From NCBI GenBank assembly GCA_030674185.1, contig CM060312.1:25938359-26002358 (forward strand): a stretch of DNA of 64,000 nucleotides, given 5' to 3'. The stretch's first letter is position 1, and each line of letters opens with the position of its first letter. Shown piece after piece: positions 1 through 11,160 of the stretch. This DNA comes from Monoplex corrugatus. Its lineage: Eukaryota; Mollusca; Gastropoda; Littorinimorpha; Ranellidae. The translations under genes were made by a program, and so were the position numbers. The notes below the pieces were generated by a model. The model did not search any database, was not told the origin of the DNA, and saw only the letters and a list, made by a program, of their open reading frames with translations.

Positions 1-16
1 CACACTCACACACACA

Positions 17-90
<74 letters not shown>
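1..90. repeat. (CA)n microsatellite at window edge
   Basis: Nearly pure CA dinucleotide tract. It runs off the left edge, so its full length is unknown. Confidence 0.97.
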
Positions 91-312
91 GTCTAATATC
101 ACTCATAGTGAACAGACGTTAAATCAAAGAACGAACACAATTGATTCTAAAATCGCTTTAGTGAATAGACATTAAATCAAAGACCACAAAATTGATGTTT
201 TTGATCGCTTTAGTGAATAGACATTAAATCAAAGACCACAAAATTGATGTTTTTGATCGCTTTAGTGAATAGACATTAAATCAAAGACCACAAAATTGAT
301 GTTTTTGATCTT
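91..312. repeat. 52-bp tandem repeat beside a gastropod-type repeat tail
   Basis: Starts with the motif GTCTAATATCACTCATAGTG, which recurs at 14479. It is followed by about three 52-bp units (TCGC at 153, 205 and 257) that contain AGACATTAAATCAAAG. The unit is a diverged duplicate of the leading motif (AGACGTTAAATCAAAG), so the array probably arose by local duplication of a SINE-type tail next to the CA tract. Confidence 0.85.
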
Positions 313-619
313 ATCTTGTCATTTCAAAGGAAAGAAGAAAATTGCGTTGATAGACTAACAAAACAATATCACCATTTTCATGATTGTAATAACTGTTATT
401 TTCTCTGTGTGTTTGTTTTGTTTGTTTTGAGTTTCTGTTTTCTCAAGCTTGTTTTATTCATTTTGAAGAAATCCCATAGACGTATACGAGTGTTACTAGT
501 AAAACGTATTCACAGTTGCATCACAAGAGCTAAGCTTCAACATGCAAAACATAGGTAGTTTTCACAAAGGCCGTAGAATTGTCATCATTGCTAATAGTCT
601 GGTCCTCCTCTCTGTACAG
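313..619 (+). other. Probable intron sequence before the 620 exon
   Basis: AT- and T-rich, with no convincing coding frame. It ends in a pyrimidine tract and CTGTACAG, a good splice acceptor with AG at 618-619. Apparent small reading frames here look spurious. Confidence 0.5.
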
Positions 620-1174
620 AAATACCTCGACCTTCAAGGTCGCACGTACCCCATTCTGCCTGACATGATGCAGGAAATGGAGCAGCCCCATCACAGTCTA
701 GCATACTCCTCGTCTTATGCCAATGACGTCACATTGCGGCGAGGCACCACGTCATCATGCAGCGCTCCGTACAACAACCAGTCGCCGTGCCCACACCGTC
801 ACCAGGAGCCGGTGGCGCACACAGCCGAGTCTCTACCGCACTGCCGCCTGCCGCTCAAGACGCCCCACTCCTCTCTGGGTCTCAGCCTCCACGCGCTGAC
901 CTGGGGGTCATGGGATCAGGGGAAAGGGTCAGCGGGGGACAGCGGGGGCGATATGGAGAGGAGCGAGGTAGCCATGGAGCTGCAGCCCATGTTGAACAGC
1001 GCCAGCTCCGAGTGGGAGCAAGGAGTTAGCGGCAGCGGGGGCAGCTTCCACCCTTCTCAGTGGGACGACGACTCGGATGAGTTCAGGGACGTAAACAGGG
1101 ACAATTACTGGACGTCGGGTTATTCCTCCTGTGCCTCCTTCAATGCCTCGCGTGTGGACACAGGACACAGCTAG
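620..1174 (+). CDS. Candidate terminal exon, C-terminus of an unidentified protein
   Basis: The open frame gives 184 residues from 620 to the TAG at 1172-1174. The frame stays open upstream to an ATG at 542, but the acceptor at 618-619 makes 620 the more likely exon start (phase 0). The segment is much richer in GC and CpG than its surroundings and has non-repetitive codon use. The protein begins KYLDLQGRTYPILP, continues through a Ser/Pro/His-rich stretch, then a Gly/Ser-rich segment, an acidic patch (QWDDDSDEFRD) and a Ser/Tyr-rich end (TSGYSSCASF). There is no signal peptide or membrane segment. The composition resembles the cytoplasmic tail of a membrane or adhesion protein, but that is inference and I recognise no family. 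Upstream exons would lie left of the window. Confidence 0.5.
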   Translation, partial: KYLDLQGRTYPILPDMMQEMEQPHHSLAYSSSYANDVTLRRGTTSSCSAPYNNQSPCPHRHQEPVAHTAESLPHCRLPLKTPHSSLGLSLHALTWGSWDQGKGSAGDSGGDMERSEVAMELQPMLNSASSEWEQGVSGSGGSFHPSQWDDDSDEFRDVNRDNYWTSGYSSCASFNASRVDTGHS

Positions 1175-2424
1175 ACAGGCCCAGTGTTTAAATTGATAGT
1201 GATGTGATGGGCTGACTTACCCAGAGCACAGTTTTTAAAAGAAAGAAAGAAAGCAGCAACGACGATCCATTTCAAGTGTCTTGTTCCTTTCATAGAGCTG
1301 TGAACTCGAAGATCTGATTCTCGAGCTCAGTCCAGCTTGCAGTATAAAAACTGACTTGTGGAAAGCCGATCTTAGTGCTTCAGTTACTCTGGTGGTGTAA
1401 GCTTATTGTTTCATGGCTTCCTCGAGCCCCAACCCTTCTACTCCACCACCACCATCCCCGTTACAAATTTTTGACAGCGCGTAGGGCTTTACTGGACTCA
1501 AAAACTCTGACAGGTAATTGTTGGCAGATTAAAGTGGAACTGTTCGTGTGTGATAATCTCTCTTGAACAAAGTCCAAAAGTACGAACGTAATGTGCAGTG
1601 TGATACGATGGTCTGGTTCCGCGTGCATTAACACTTAGGACAGGACTCAGTACGAGCACGTCATGTCTTCGTATGCAGAGTGACTTGACAGACTGACTAG
1701 ATGAGGGAGGTATATGTCTGCGTCTGTGTGGTGATTATTTGAAGGGAATGGAGGGGAAAGGCTAGGAGATAAATTACAGCCTTCCTTAGTGGGGATGTCG
1801 GGGTCATATCCACATGGACTGACAGTGCGGGGAAGATGGAGGGTTCCTACTTGGTGGGATCAAAGGCATTACTGATGATTTCCATGTTGTAGATGTGAAC
1901 TCACGTTCGGTCGGATTGCTGGTTAAAAGATGTGCTTTGGTGTAGAGGGTATAGAACTCTTGACGAAGGGTAGCCTGACTGCGCAGATTTTTGTGTGTGT
2001 TTTTGTTTTGTTTTTAGTAGAACAGCTCTGAAGACTCATCTTGTAGGCACAAGTTCTTTTACAGACATTGCATGGGAAGGAGTCCACCTACCCTTGATTC
2101 TGCTTTCGCCGGTTCTTCGTTTGTTGAATAGCCGCCGTGCTGATGATCATATTACAGTTGTATTATTACGCAGAATGCAGTATATATAATGTCAAAGTAA
2201 GCAAAGTGTCTTCATGGTACCGTAAACACAGGCATGATCATGCCCACTCCCTTTCTTCACTTTCTCCACTGGTTGCCTATTTCTCAGTGAATTTCATACA
2301 AAATCAATGCTTTACACAACAATAGTAATGGTATTATACCTACGTACCCCTTTGACTACCTCCGAATTTACACCCCTGCCCGATCACTTCCTTCAGTTTC
2401 TGACACTGTTTACAGATTATTTGA
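1175..2424 (+). other. Possible 3' UTR and intergenic DNA
   Basis: Follows the stop at 1174. It holds a family R1 copy (about 1345-1590) and otherwise unique AT-rich DNA. I see no clear polyadenylation signal, so the transcript end cannot be placed. Confidence 0.4.
1345..1590 (+). repeat. Dispersed repeat family R1, copy 1
   Basis: Shares ordered blocks with 15030-15262, 30066-30180 and 36965-37110: a G/C-rich pyrimidine stretch, then AGGGCTTTACTGGACTC-type sequence, a TTGGCAGATTAAAGTGGA block and TCTCTTGAACAAAGTCC. It is diverged and has no coding frame. The class is unknown; it could be a SINE or a MITE. Confidence 0.65.
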
Positions 2425-3186
2425 TTGATATAGGTGTTCCTTAGTTGATCGCTTACAAATTGTTCAATACAGATGTTGCTTAGTTGATCGCTTACAAATT
2501 GTTCCATACAGGTGTTCTATAGTTGGTCGCTTACAAACTGTTCCATACAGGTGTTCTATAGTTGGTCGCTTACAAACTGTTCCATACAGGTGTTCCATAG
2601 TTGGTCGCTTACAAACTGTTCCATACAGGTGTTCTATAGTTGTCGCTTACAACTGTTCCATACAGGTGTTCTATAGTTGGTCGCTTACAAACTGTTCATA
2701 CAGGTGTTCTATAGTTGGTCGCTTACAAACTGTTCCATACAGGTGTTCCATAGTTGGTCGCTTACAAACTGTTCCATACAGGTGTTCTGTAGTTGGTCGC
2801 TTACAACTGTTCCATACAGGTTTCCATAGTTGGTCGCTTACAAACTGTTCCATACAGGTGTTCTATAGTTGGTCGCTTACAAATTGTTCCCAATACAGAT
2901 GTTCCATAGTTGATCGCTTACAAATTGTTCCATACAGGTGTTCCATAGTTGATCGCTTACAAACTGTTCCATACAGGTGTTCCATAGTTGGTCGCTTACA
3001 AACTGTTCCATACAGGTGTTCCATAGTTGGTCGCTTACAAATTGTTCCATACAGGTGTTCCATAGTTGGTCGCTTACAAATTGTTCCATACAGGTGTTCC
3101 ATAGTTGGTCGCTTACAAATTGTTCCATACAGGTGTTCCATAATTGGTCGCTTACAAATTGTTCGATACAAGTGTTCCTTTGTTGT
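2425..3186. repeat. 39-bp minisatellite, about 19 copies
   Basis: The unit contains GTTGGTCGCTTACAAACTG followed by TTCCATACAGGTGTTC and repeats every 39 bp with a few 1-2 bp deletions. Because 39 is divisible by 3, it produces long but meaningless open frames on both strands. Confidence 0.95.
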
Positions 3187-4635
3187 TTGTTGTTTTTTAG
3201 TCTGGTCTGTATAACTGGACTGAGTTTCGACGTCACATACTCTGTCTTCCTTCAAGTATACCTTTATGTCCAGCAACGATTTCCTCCTCTAAGTGTCCCC
3301 TTCTGTCCTCCCCTTCGTGACGTACATATGCTTTGTATCCTTAAGTTTTTGTCATTGTGAGTGAATGTTTTCGCAGTTGGTTGAGGATATGCGCTTTGAC
3401 TTGATTTGTACATCAAGATTTGGCGCCTATTATTAATATCATTGTCGTTATTAGTACCGTGCTATGAACTCTGACTGCAATTGTATGATAGCGCTTGAGG
3501 CCGCGAAGTAAGCCAAGCATCTTGATATACAAAATGCTGTTTGTTCACATCTACTATTTAAACATTGTTTTGGGCTTGTCTGTTCGTTTCGTTTTGTTTG
3601 TTGTTTGTTTGTTTGTTTGGTTTGTTTGTTTCACTCGATAGTGTCTTGTGTACAATCGTATTTGAGCAACGGTAAGAAATCTGTGGTGGCCTTACTAGTC
3701 CAGATTTTCAGCCTATAAAATCGAAACATAAGAAACAAAACTCTACGCACATATAAACACAGCATGCTGTAAAGCCTGTCATTCCGTTGTGTCTGTGCTC
3801 ACAAGCATGATTACTGTTTCAAAACTTTACTAGGAGTCGGTGAAAATGCAGCGAGTGACAGTAAACCTCTCAGCATTCTGTTTCACACACATTGCTTGAA
3901 ATATTGCCTGTGCTGAAGATTAAGTCATATGTTGATAGATATACCACAAACAAACGTTATCTCCTGTTCCTTTCGCTGAAAGATAGTGATTTTGTGGGTG
4001 AATTGTTGACAAGTTTTCATATCTCGCATACATTATATGAAGTATTTGTGCTGAGGACCGAGAATTTACCTCAAAGATACCGCTGACCATTCTGTTAATA
4101 TTCGTAATGTCTGAGGTGTTGTTCCGTGGTCATTGAAAAGTTGCGTAAGTAGACATATTTATCTCCACGTTTTTCTGACTTACATTGTCCTTCAGCTCTT
4201 GCAACAGCATGGGGAGAAATGTCCATTTTTTATGCTTCTGTGCTTTTCTTGATGTTTAATGGAAGTCCATTGTACGTAATTTTTCTTTTATATTTTGTCA
4301 ATTGTCCCTAATGTTAAAACTTAAGACAGGCCAGCCTAAGACTGACTTGCAACAAATATCCAGAAAGACATCCAGCGAGTAAACAAGAACTGGGGTGACA
4401 TCAGGATGTTGGTCTTCCCTTTTTCCTGGACGCTGTCCTTGTTCCCTGAAGGGCAGGTTTTTATTTATCATACCGCTTGATCCTGTAGTGTGGTCGTTTT
4501 GGGTGGATTTTATCATTCCACTTGATTTTATGATGTTGTCATAGCTTGCTGGATATTACTGCAGTCGTCTTCGTTGGTATGTAGTCCCTGACTAAAAAGT
4601 CCGAGTGCATTGCAAAGTACTTCATTTCCTGCCTG
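3187..4635. other. AT-rich intergenic DNA
   Basis: Contains a TTTG-rich run near 3590-3630. No gene, tRNA or recognised transposon is visible. Confidence 0.5.
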
Positions 4636-4648
4636 TGTATTGTCCTGT

Positions 4649-5032
4649 GTTGTGAGGCGTGGACAGTCAACACGCACAGATTGAGGTAGCCGAAATGTGG
4701 TTTCTAAGAAAAATGTGGAGAGTTGCATGGACAGCAAAGAAAACAAACGAGACAGTCTTGATGGTGACAAGAAGACCATTGATAAGGAAGATTAACAAAA
4801 GACTAGCAACATTTACAGGCCATTTTATGAGGAAAGGTGAATTAGAGCATCTGGTCACAACGGGAAAGCTGGAGGGAAAGAGAACACCAGGTACACCCAG
4901 GGAGAAAATATTGAACGGACTTGCAGGGTGGCTGAGGATAGAGAGCGTGGAAGATGTGCTTGGGCGACAAGGGATAGATGCACATGGAGGGCCATGATGG
5001 CCAACGCTATGCGGCAGGGCATATGATGATGA
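4649..5032 (+). mobile_element. RTE-like LINE 3' fragment (copy a)
   Basis: A 5'-truncated copy encoding only the C-terminal end of an RTE-like reverse transcriptase polyprotein. Visible parts are the GCGTGGAC block, AEMWFLRKMWRVAWTAKKTNE, RPLIRKINKR, GHFMRKGELEHLVTTGKL and a closing block before the stop. It ends in a (GAT)n tail and is flanked by a 13-bp direct repeat, TGTATTGTCCTGT, at 4636-4648 and 5033-5045, the signature of target-primed insertion. Six other plus- or minus-strand copies of the same 3' end occur in the window. Confidence 0.85.
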
Positions 5033-5045
5033 TGTATTGTCCTGT

Positions 5046-5748
5046 TCAAATTTGCTAGGGTGCACGTGTCACATGCATGCAGCCAGCCATGATAAATCGA
5101 TAAATGATCCAACGAACCTGGAGGAGATGATGTCTCCGTCCAGTTTGGTTTCAGTCTTTTCAAGGCTGATGCGATTATCTAGCAAGAACGTTTGTGTATT
5201 GACCTTCGTCACTGATGATTGTCCCTTGGTACTTAAATATTTTTTCTCCTGGTTCTTTGCTGTGCTGTTGTTCCTTGTGAATACAAATATCCTTCTCACG
5301 CTAATTGCTGTATCAGATGCCAAGGACTTTTTTGGTGAAGGCGGCATGCGAAGTTGGCCAGCTCATGTTTAAAACCTTGTAGGCAGTGAATATCAGCTGC
5401 TTATCATACGATTATCGAGCTTTGTTTCCGATGCCTGTTGAGCATTTGTGTGCATTCAGTATGTTCGTGTTGGGTTCAAGAAAGATGTTAAAAAGTGTAA
5501 AAGAAAGAATACATTCTTTCTTCCCCCACTTTTAAGATTTAGTCATGTCTGCAATGTCCATTCTCATATAACTGGTCAGCCTGCTCAGGATTGTTGTGCT
5601 TACGTCGCTGAGAGTTTATCTTTGTTCTATCTTGGTTTCCTGCGTAGAATCATCGTCATAATGTGCTGTTATTGATTTCAACGAAAAGTAATTCTCAAGA
5701 AGGGGGGCATAGCTCGGTTTCATGATGATATTCAGTTATTTGAATCAT
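5046..5748. other. Intergenic DNA
   Basis: Moderately AT-rich unique sequence. No supported feature. Confidence 0.4.
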
Positions 5749-5750
5749 TA

Positions 5751-5791
<41 letters not shown>

Positions 5792-5858
5792 ACATGTATA
5801 TATGTATATATATTTATATACATATTTATATGTATGTATATGTAGAGAGAGAGAGAGA

Positions 5859-5939
<81 letters not shown>

Positions 5940-5985
5940 CTCTTATCGTATGTATATGTATGTACATATGTATGTATGTATACAT
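5749..5985. repeat. (TA)n and related AT microsatellite
   Basis: Alternating TA with short TATG and GAGA interruptions. It is self-complementary and may form cruciforms. It ends in ATGTATGT-rich sequence. Confidence 0.95.
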
Positions 5986-6636
5986 ATTCAATTACAGACA
6001 TACTGTTCCTTTGTTTTTGAGTATACCAAGACTGTTTTGAACTTTTCCGTCATTGAATACACTTTATCCTGTTCCAAGCTTTATCCTTTTCCAAAAATTT
6101 TTTTTTTTAAATGTGTCTGTCAGTTTTCATTTTTTGTTTCAACCCAATCAAAAGAATGACGTTACACACGGTGTTGTTTTATGGTTTGTCTTTTGCTGAA
6201 AGAGTACTGTAACACAAAATTTTCACAATAACAAATATGCCTGTTTAAAATCGTATAAGCCTTGGGGAACCCAGCGTGCTGAGGATGCAGAACATGCAGA
6301 AACATGGTGGAGTGTGGACAGCTCGCCTAACAGCTGTAGTTCTCCATGTTCCACTAAACTGTCTGATTATGTGTCATGCACGGTTGTCCAGATGAATTTG
6401 GAGAGTAGCACTGTACACAAAAACTATTTATAGTAAATGAAGTCTTTAGGATCAACACTGTAAGCATTGTGGCTAATCAAAATGTCATGTGTGTATAATC
6501 TTTGTTTAAACAAAACGAAGAAGTACTCTTGAGAACATTCACTCTCATATTTTCCTTAGCAACCGAAAGAATGCTTTCTTGTGAATTGTGGCCGGAATAT
6601 TTTGAATGCCTGCTCGGAGCGCTTTAAAGTAGTCGT
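5986..6636. other. Intergenic DNA
   Basis: Unique AT-rich sequence. No supported feature. Confidence 0.4.
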
Positions 6637-7565
6637 TATGAGTTCATGTATGAAATATTTGGATTCCATTAGGGTTGACCTGTGGTGACGGTGACGCTAT
6701 AAGCTTCAAAGCGATGTATGAAATATTTGGATTCCATGGGCGTTGAGCCGTGATGACGTTGACGCTATAAGTTTCAAAGCGATGTATGAAATGTTTGGAT
6801 TCCATGGGCGTTGAGATGTGGTGACGTTGACGCTATAAGCTTCAAAGCGATGTATGAAATGTTTGGATTCCATGGGCGTTGAGCCGTGATGACGTTGACG
6901 CTATAAGCTTCAAAGCGATGTATGAAATATTTGGATTCCATGGGCGTTGAGCTGTGGTGACGTTGACGCTATAAGCTTCAAAGCGATGTATGAAATACTT
7001 GGATTCCATGGGCGTTGAGCTGTGGTGACGTTGACGCTATAAGCTTCAAAGCGATGTATGAAATGTTTGGATTCCATGGGCGTTGAGCTGTGGTGACGTT
7101 GACGCTATAAGCTTCAAAGCGATGTATGAAATATTTGGATTCCATGGGCGTTGAGCTGTGGTGACGTTGACGCTATAAGCTTCAAAGCGATGTATGAAAT
7201 ATTTGGATTCCATGGGCGTTGAGCTGTGGTGACGTTGACGCTATAAGCTTCAAAGCGATGTATGAAATATTTGGATTCCATGGGCGTTGAGCCGTGGTGA
7301 TGTTGACGCTATGAGCTTCAAAGCGATGTGTCAAATGTTTGGATTCCATGGGCGTTGAGCCGTGGTGACAGTGACGCTATGAGCTTCAAAGCGATGTGTG
7401 AAATGTTTGGATTCCATGGGCATTGAGCCGTGGTAATGTTATAAGCAGTAAACCTGTTTATGAAATATTGGGGTTCTGTGTGGTTTAAGCTGCGGCGATA
7501 GTGACGTTCGGTTTTAGCTTCAACTGGATGTATAAAATGTCGGGGTTCTGTAAGGGTTAAGATGT
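6637..7565. repeat. 68-bp satellite, about 13 copies
   Basis: Unit of 68 bp containing GATGTATGAAATATTTGGAT, CCATGGGCGTTGAGC and GACGTTGACGCTATAAGCTT. The CGATGTATGAAA start falls at 6781 and 6849, and the spacing holds through the core. Central copies are nearly identical, while the first copy and the last three are clearly degraded, as expected from homogenisation by unequal exchange. Confidence 0.95.
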
Positions 7566-7756
7566 AGTGATGGTGTGAAAACTATCAGTTATATCAGTGA
7601 AGTTTTGCCGAAGAGCATCAGCCTAATGATTTACTTTTGATATTATTTTTAGGCTGAATTTCACAGTGAAACGTCTAGTACACCTAAAGAAAAGCCCAAA
7701 AATCAAGACATGAAAATCTCATTTTCACCCAGATTGACCCTAACCACCTCTTTGAG

Positions 7757-8050
7757 GAACCAGAAAAAACATGAATATAGCGAATATAGCATCAGAACGT
7801 GTGTTTGATATAACAAAATAAGACAGGAGGTTCACAATTTTGGCCAACTGGCCTTTGTCAAGCGTAAACCTAATACAACAAAGAACAAATATCAAACAGC
7901 AAATACACAAAATAGGGGAGGAAAACTGCAGAACTTCCCTGTTGTTTGGTCGAGAAGGAGAGAGTGACTGAAATGAAACCATTAAGTGTTTTTTGTGAGC
8001 GGTGGTAACTCGGAACAGGAGAGGCAGTGTGTTTAAAACTGCATCAAGAT
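7757..8050 (-). repeat. Dispersed repeat family G, copy 1
   Basis: Shares TTTGATATAAC, a GGCCAACTGGCCTTTGTCAAG block and a downstream AGGAGAGGCAGTG-type block with 24768-24960 and 51205-51680. Read on the minus strand, the core is TTGACAAAGGCC-AGTT-GGCCAAAA, a short stem-loop between TTGANNA and an A-rich strand. This resembles a decayed hammerhead ribozyme core as found in Penelope-like elements. No protein is encoded. Confidence 0.55.
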
Positions 8051-8089
8051 TCGCTTGCGTACTCATGTCTCTATTTGTGAGGCCTGGTT

Positions 8090-9130
8090 GTTATGTTTCT
8101 TCTGATGTTATGATAAGGTTGTATATCACTAATCACATTATTTTTAGTGGTATGCTGTGGTTGATGTTATCTATAGTATTACATCTGATGCTATCACATG
8201 GTTGATGTTATTACTATCATTTCTAGTATAAGGTTGATACTATCAGTGATATTGTTTCTGGTGTTGTGATATGGAAGACATTGTCAATGATAGTATCGCT
8301 ATCATTATGATATGGTTGATATCATCAGTGATATTTTCTTTAGTGTCATGGTTGATATAATTAATGATATTATTCGTGGTGTTATGATACGGTTGGTAAT
8401 ATCAGTGATGTTACATCTGTTTTTGTGTGGTGATTAATGGTATTATTTCTATGTTTATGATATTATTGGTGATATTATCTCTGGTGTTATGATAATGATA
8501 TTACCGCTGGTGTCATAATACGGTTGATGTTATTCACGATATTATCACCGGTGTTATGATGTGGTTGATAATGATATTATCACTGGTGTTATGATATGGT
8601 TGGCATTATCTCTGAGACTATCTTTATCTCTGAGACTATCTTATGTGTCATAACATCGTTGATATTATCCATGAAATTATTTCTGGTGTCACGACATGGT
8701 TGATGTTATTAATGATATCATGTCTGGGGTTATGATAAAGTTCAAATTGTTAATGTTTGTATCTTTGGTGTTATGATATGGTTGGTATTATACATAATAT
8801 TATCTCTGGTGTTATGATTAATACTATGAATGATATTATTTTTGGTGCTATGATATGGTTGATATTAAAATGTTATAGTCTCTGGTGTTATAATAGGGTT
8901 GCTATTGATGCTGATATTGTCTCTGGTATGGTCGGTTATATGATGATATAATATTTAGTGTCATGATATTTTATATCATTTATGATATTGTCTTTGATGT
9001 TACTCATATCGTCATTCATGATATTGTCTTTGATGTTACTGATGATAGTATCTCTGAGGTTATGATGTGGTTGATATTAGTAATGATATTATCATTGGTG
9101 TTCTAATACGTTGATATTACTGATATCGCC
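8090..9130. repeat. Degenerate GATATTAT/GTTATGATATGG minisatellite
   Basis: About 1 kb of imperfect units of roughly 40 bp built from GGTGTTATGATATGGTTGAT and ATGATATTATCTCT. The units are too diverged for an exact count, so the array is old. No coding frame. Confidence 0.85.
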
Positions 9131-9197
9131 TGCCTTTGTCCTTTGACACGAGGTGCATAGGATGGCTACTGATGACTTTCATAACAAATAGTGATAT

Positions 9198-9270
9198 AAT
9201 AGTGATGATAGTGATGATGATGATGATGATGATGACGGTCGTCGTCATACGTCGTCGTACGACGACGACC
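9198..9270. repeat. (GAT)n tract ending in a perfect palindrome
   Basis: GATGAT tract followed by GGTCGTCGTC (9237-9246) and GACGACGACC (9261-9270), which can pair. Positions 9250-9267 (CGTCGTCGTACGACGACG) are a perfect 18-bp palindrome. Confidence 0.85.
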
Positions 9271-9510
9271 AGACTGAAGCATTTTTCATAACACACTCCC
9301 CTAGCAGAGTATTACAGCTCTGTGCACTGTGCATGCGTTGTGGGATGTAATGTTACAATAAGTAGCAATCATCGATAAAAAAAAAAAAATAGATAACATC
9401 TAATACAGACCATATCACCATCAGATATGAGTAATTGCCGAGATCTGTACCTAGCATACAGTATAACACATACAAATCGAACATGCACGTGCACCCACTG
9501 ACACCTCCCC

Positions 9511-9515
<5 letters not shown>

Positions 9516-9580
<65 letters not shown>

Positions 9581-9625
9581 GCATGCACGCATACACGCAT
9601 AGACACAGACGCGTGCACACACACA
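9516..9625. repeat. (CA)n microsatellite
   Basis: Pure CA run to about 9578, then CGCA-type interruptions, just beyond the 3' end of the minus-strand LINE that starts at about 9635. Confidence 0.95.
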
Positions 9626-9634
9626 CATATATAT

Positions 9635-9768
9635 AATAATAATAATAATTACAATATTTATATAGCGCAAAATCTTGATAAAATCAAATCTAAGCGCTGA
9701 AACATTCACACACGCACGCACGCACACACACGCACGCACGCACGCACGCACGCACACACACGCACCCA

Positions 9769-9835
<67 letters not shown>

Positions 9836-10952
9836 CTATAAATGGGGAGAAAGAATAAAAACAATGGAAAATTATAGAGAGCATATTATATACAATTATA
9901 TATTGCAATGTGATTCCCCTCCGAGTGGAGACAGGCTGCAGAGGGGATTGAGTGAGGTCAGGATTTTATGCAGAGGAGAAAAGGTGAGTTTTGAGAGCGG
10001 ACTTGAAGGAGACAAAAGTAGGTTGCTGACGGACTGAGAGAGGAAGTTTGTTCCAGGAGAGCGGACCAGAAACAGAGAAGGCTCGTGGACCATAGGCATT
10101 GAGCTTAGTGCGTGGAAAGCGAAAAGTCAGAGGATCGGAGGCAGAGCGGAGGGTACGTGAGGGAACATAGATCTCAAGTAGGCTTGACGGGTAATCGGGG
10201 GCTGCGTTATTGAGGCTTTTGTAGCAGATGGTGTCTAGTTTGTACTGTATGCGCTTTGATACAGGGAGCCAGTGAAGTTGTGCCAGGAGAGGAGATATGT
10301 GGTCAGCTTTTTTCTTTTTGAGTACAAGGCGTGCAGCATTGTTTTGAATGCGCTGTAGGATGTGAGTGGTGGAGGCAGGAAGACCGGACAGGAGTGAATT
10401 GCAATAGTCAATGCGAGACATTATGAAGGAGAGAACGAGTTTTGCAGTTGTTTCCACAGAAAGATACTTCCTGATCAGGCTTATACGATGGAGGTGATAG
10501 TAGCAAGATCTGGCAGTTTGAGAAACAAAGTTGTTCATGGAGAGGGTAGAGTCAATGCAGACACCAAGGTTTTTAGCTGAATCAGAAATTGGGACTGATG
10601 TGTTACTTAATGGGAGAGAAAGAGGAGGCAGCTGAGAAAGTTTCTGACGGGTGCCAATGAGGATAGCTTCTGTCTTGTCATCATTTAGTTGAAGTTTGTT
10701 GTATGTCATCCAATTTTTGATGTCCGAGTAACACTCAGTGGTGCGAGTCAGGAGGCGCTGTATATTGTCAGGTGAGTCACTGTCTTGAAGTTGGGTGTCA
10801 TCAGCATAGAAGTGATGTTTTATAGAGTGGGAGTTGATGATGGTGGACAGGGGGGAGGTGTAAAGAGTGAAAAGAACAGGGCCAAGGACAGATCCTTGTG
10901 GAACACCACAGGTCAGGTATGCAGGTTGAGAGTAAGTGCCATTGATGAGAAC
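9635..10952 (-). mobile_element. CR1/L2-like LINE, copy 1, open RT frame
   Basis: Minus strand, 5'-truncated. The frame is open from 10952 to a stop at 9966 (329 codons). It shows the reverse transcriptase motifs [13 protein letters not shown] and YADD (10797-10808), then the C-terminal part with [44 protein letters not shown] and [10 protein letters not shown]. The first usable ATG (10709) lies after YADD, so the upstream part is genuine but not start-defined. The 3' UTR (9635-9965) contains a long (TG)n tract, then AGCGCTTAGATTTGATTTT, GCGCTATATAAATATTG and an (ATT)n tail. Copy 2 lies at 44857-47341. The frame has no stops, so this is a fairly young copy, but endonuclease and N-terminal RT are missing. 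Confidence 0.9.
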
Positions 10953-11160
10953 TCACACACGCACGCATGCACGCACACACACAAACACACACACACGCAC
11001 ACACATACAGTATGTCACTCCCTTCTCGTTTTGCCCCCTTCTCAACAACACATGCATACATATTCACAGTGTAACATAAACATGTACAAGAGACAGCCAA
11101 ATAAGCTGGAGGGTGTGGGATGGACCAAAGGAAGTTACAGCCCACAGTATCTCTTGAATA
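10953..11160. other. CA/CGCA microsatellite and short unique flank
   Basis: The tract begins exactly where the LINE copy is truncated and runs to about 11010. The remaining 150 bases are unique and show no feature. Confidence 0.7.

Noticed and set aside
2666..3276. Open frames of 119-182 codons on both strands
   Set aside because: Produced by the 39-bp minisatellite, with all frames open because the period is a multiple of 3.
4667..5163. Minus-strand frames of 102-132 codons
   Set aside because: Antisense shadows of RTE copy a. Similar shadows accompany the other RTE copies at 27139-27563, 38810-39282 and 53298-53608.
8090..9130. CRISPR-like array
   Set aside because: Repeats are contiguous and degenerate, without unique spacers, and the DNA is clearly eukaryotic.
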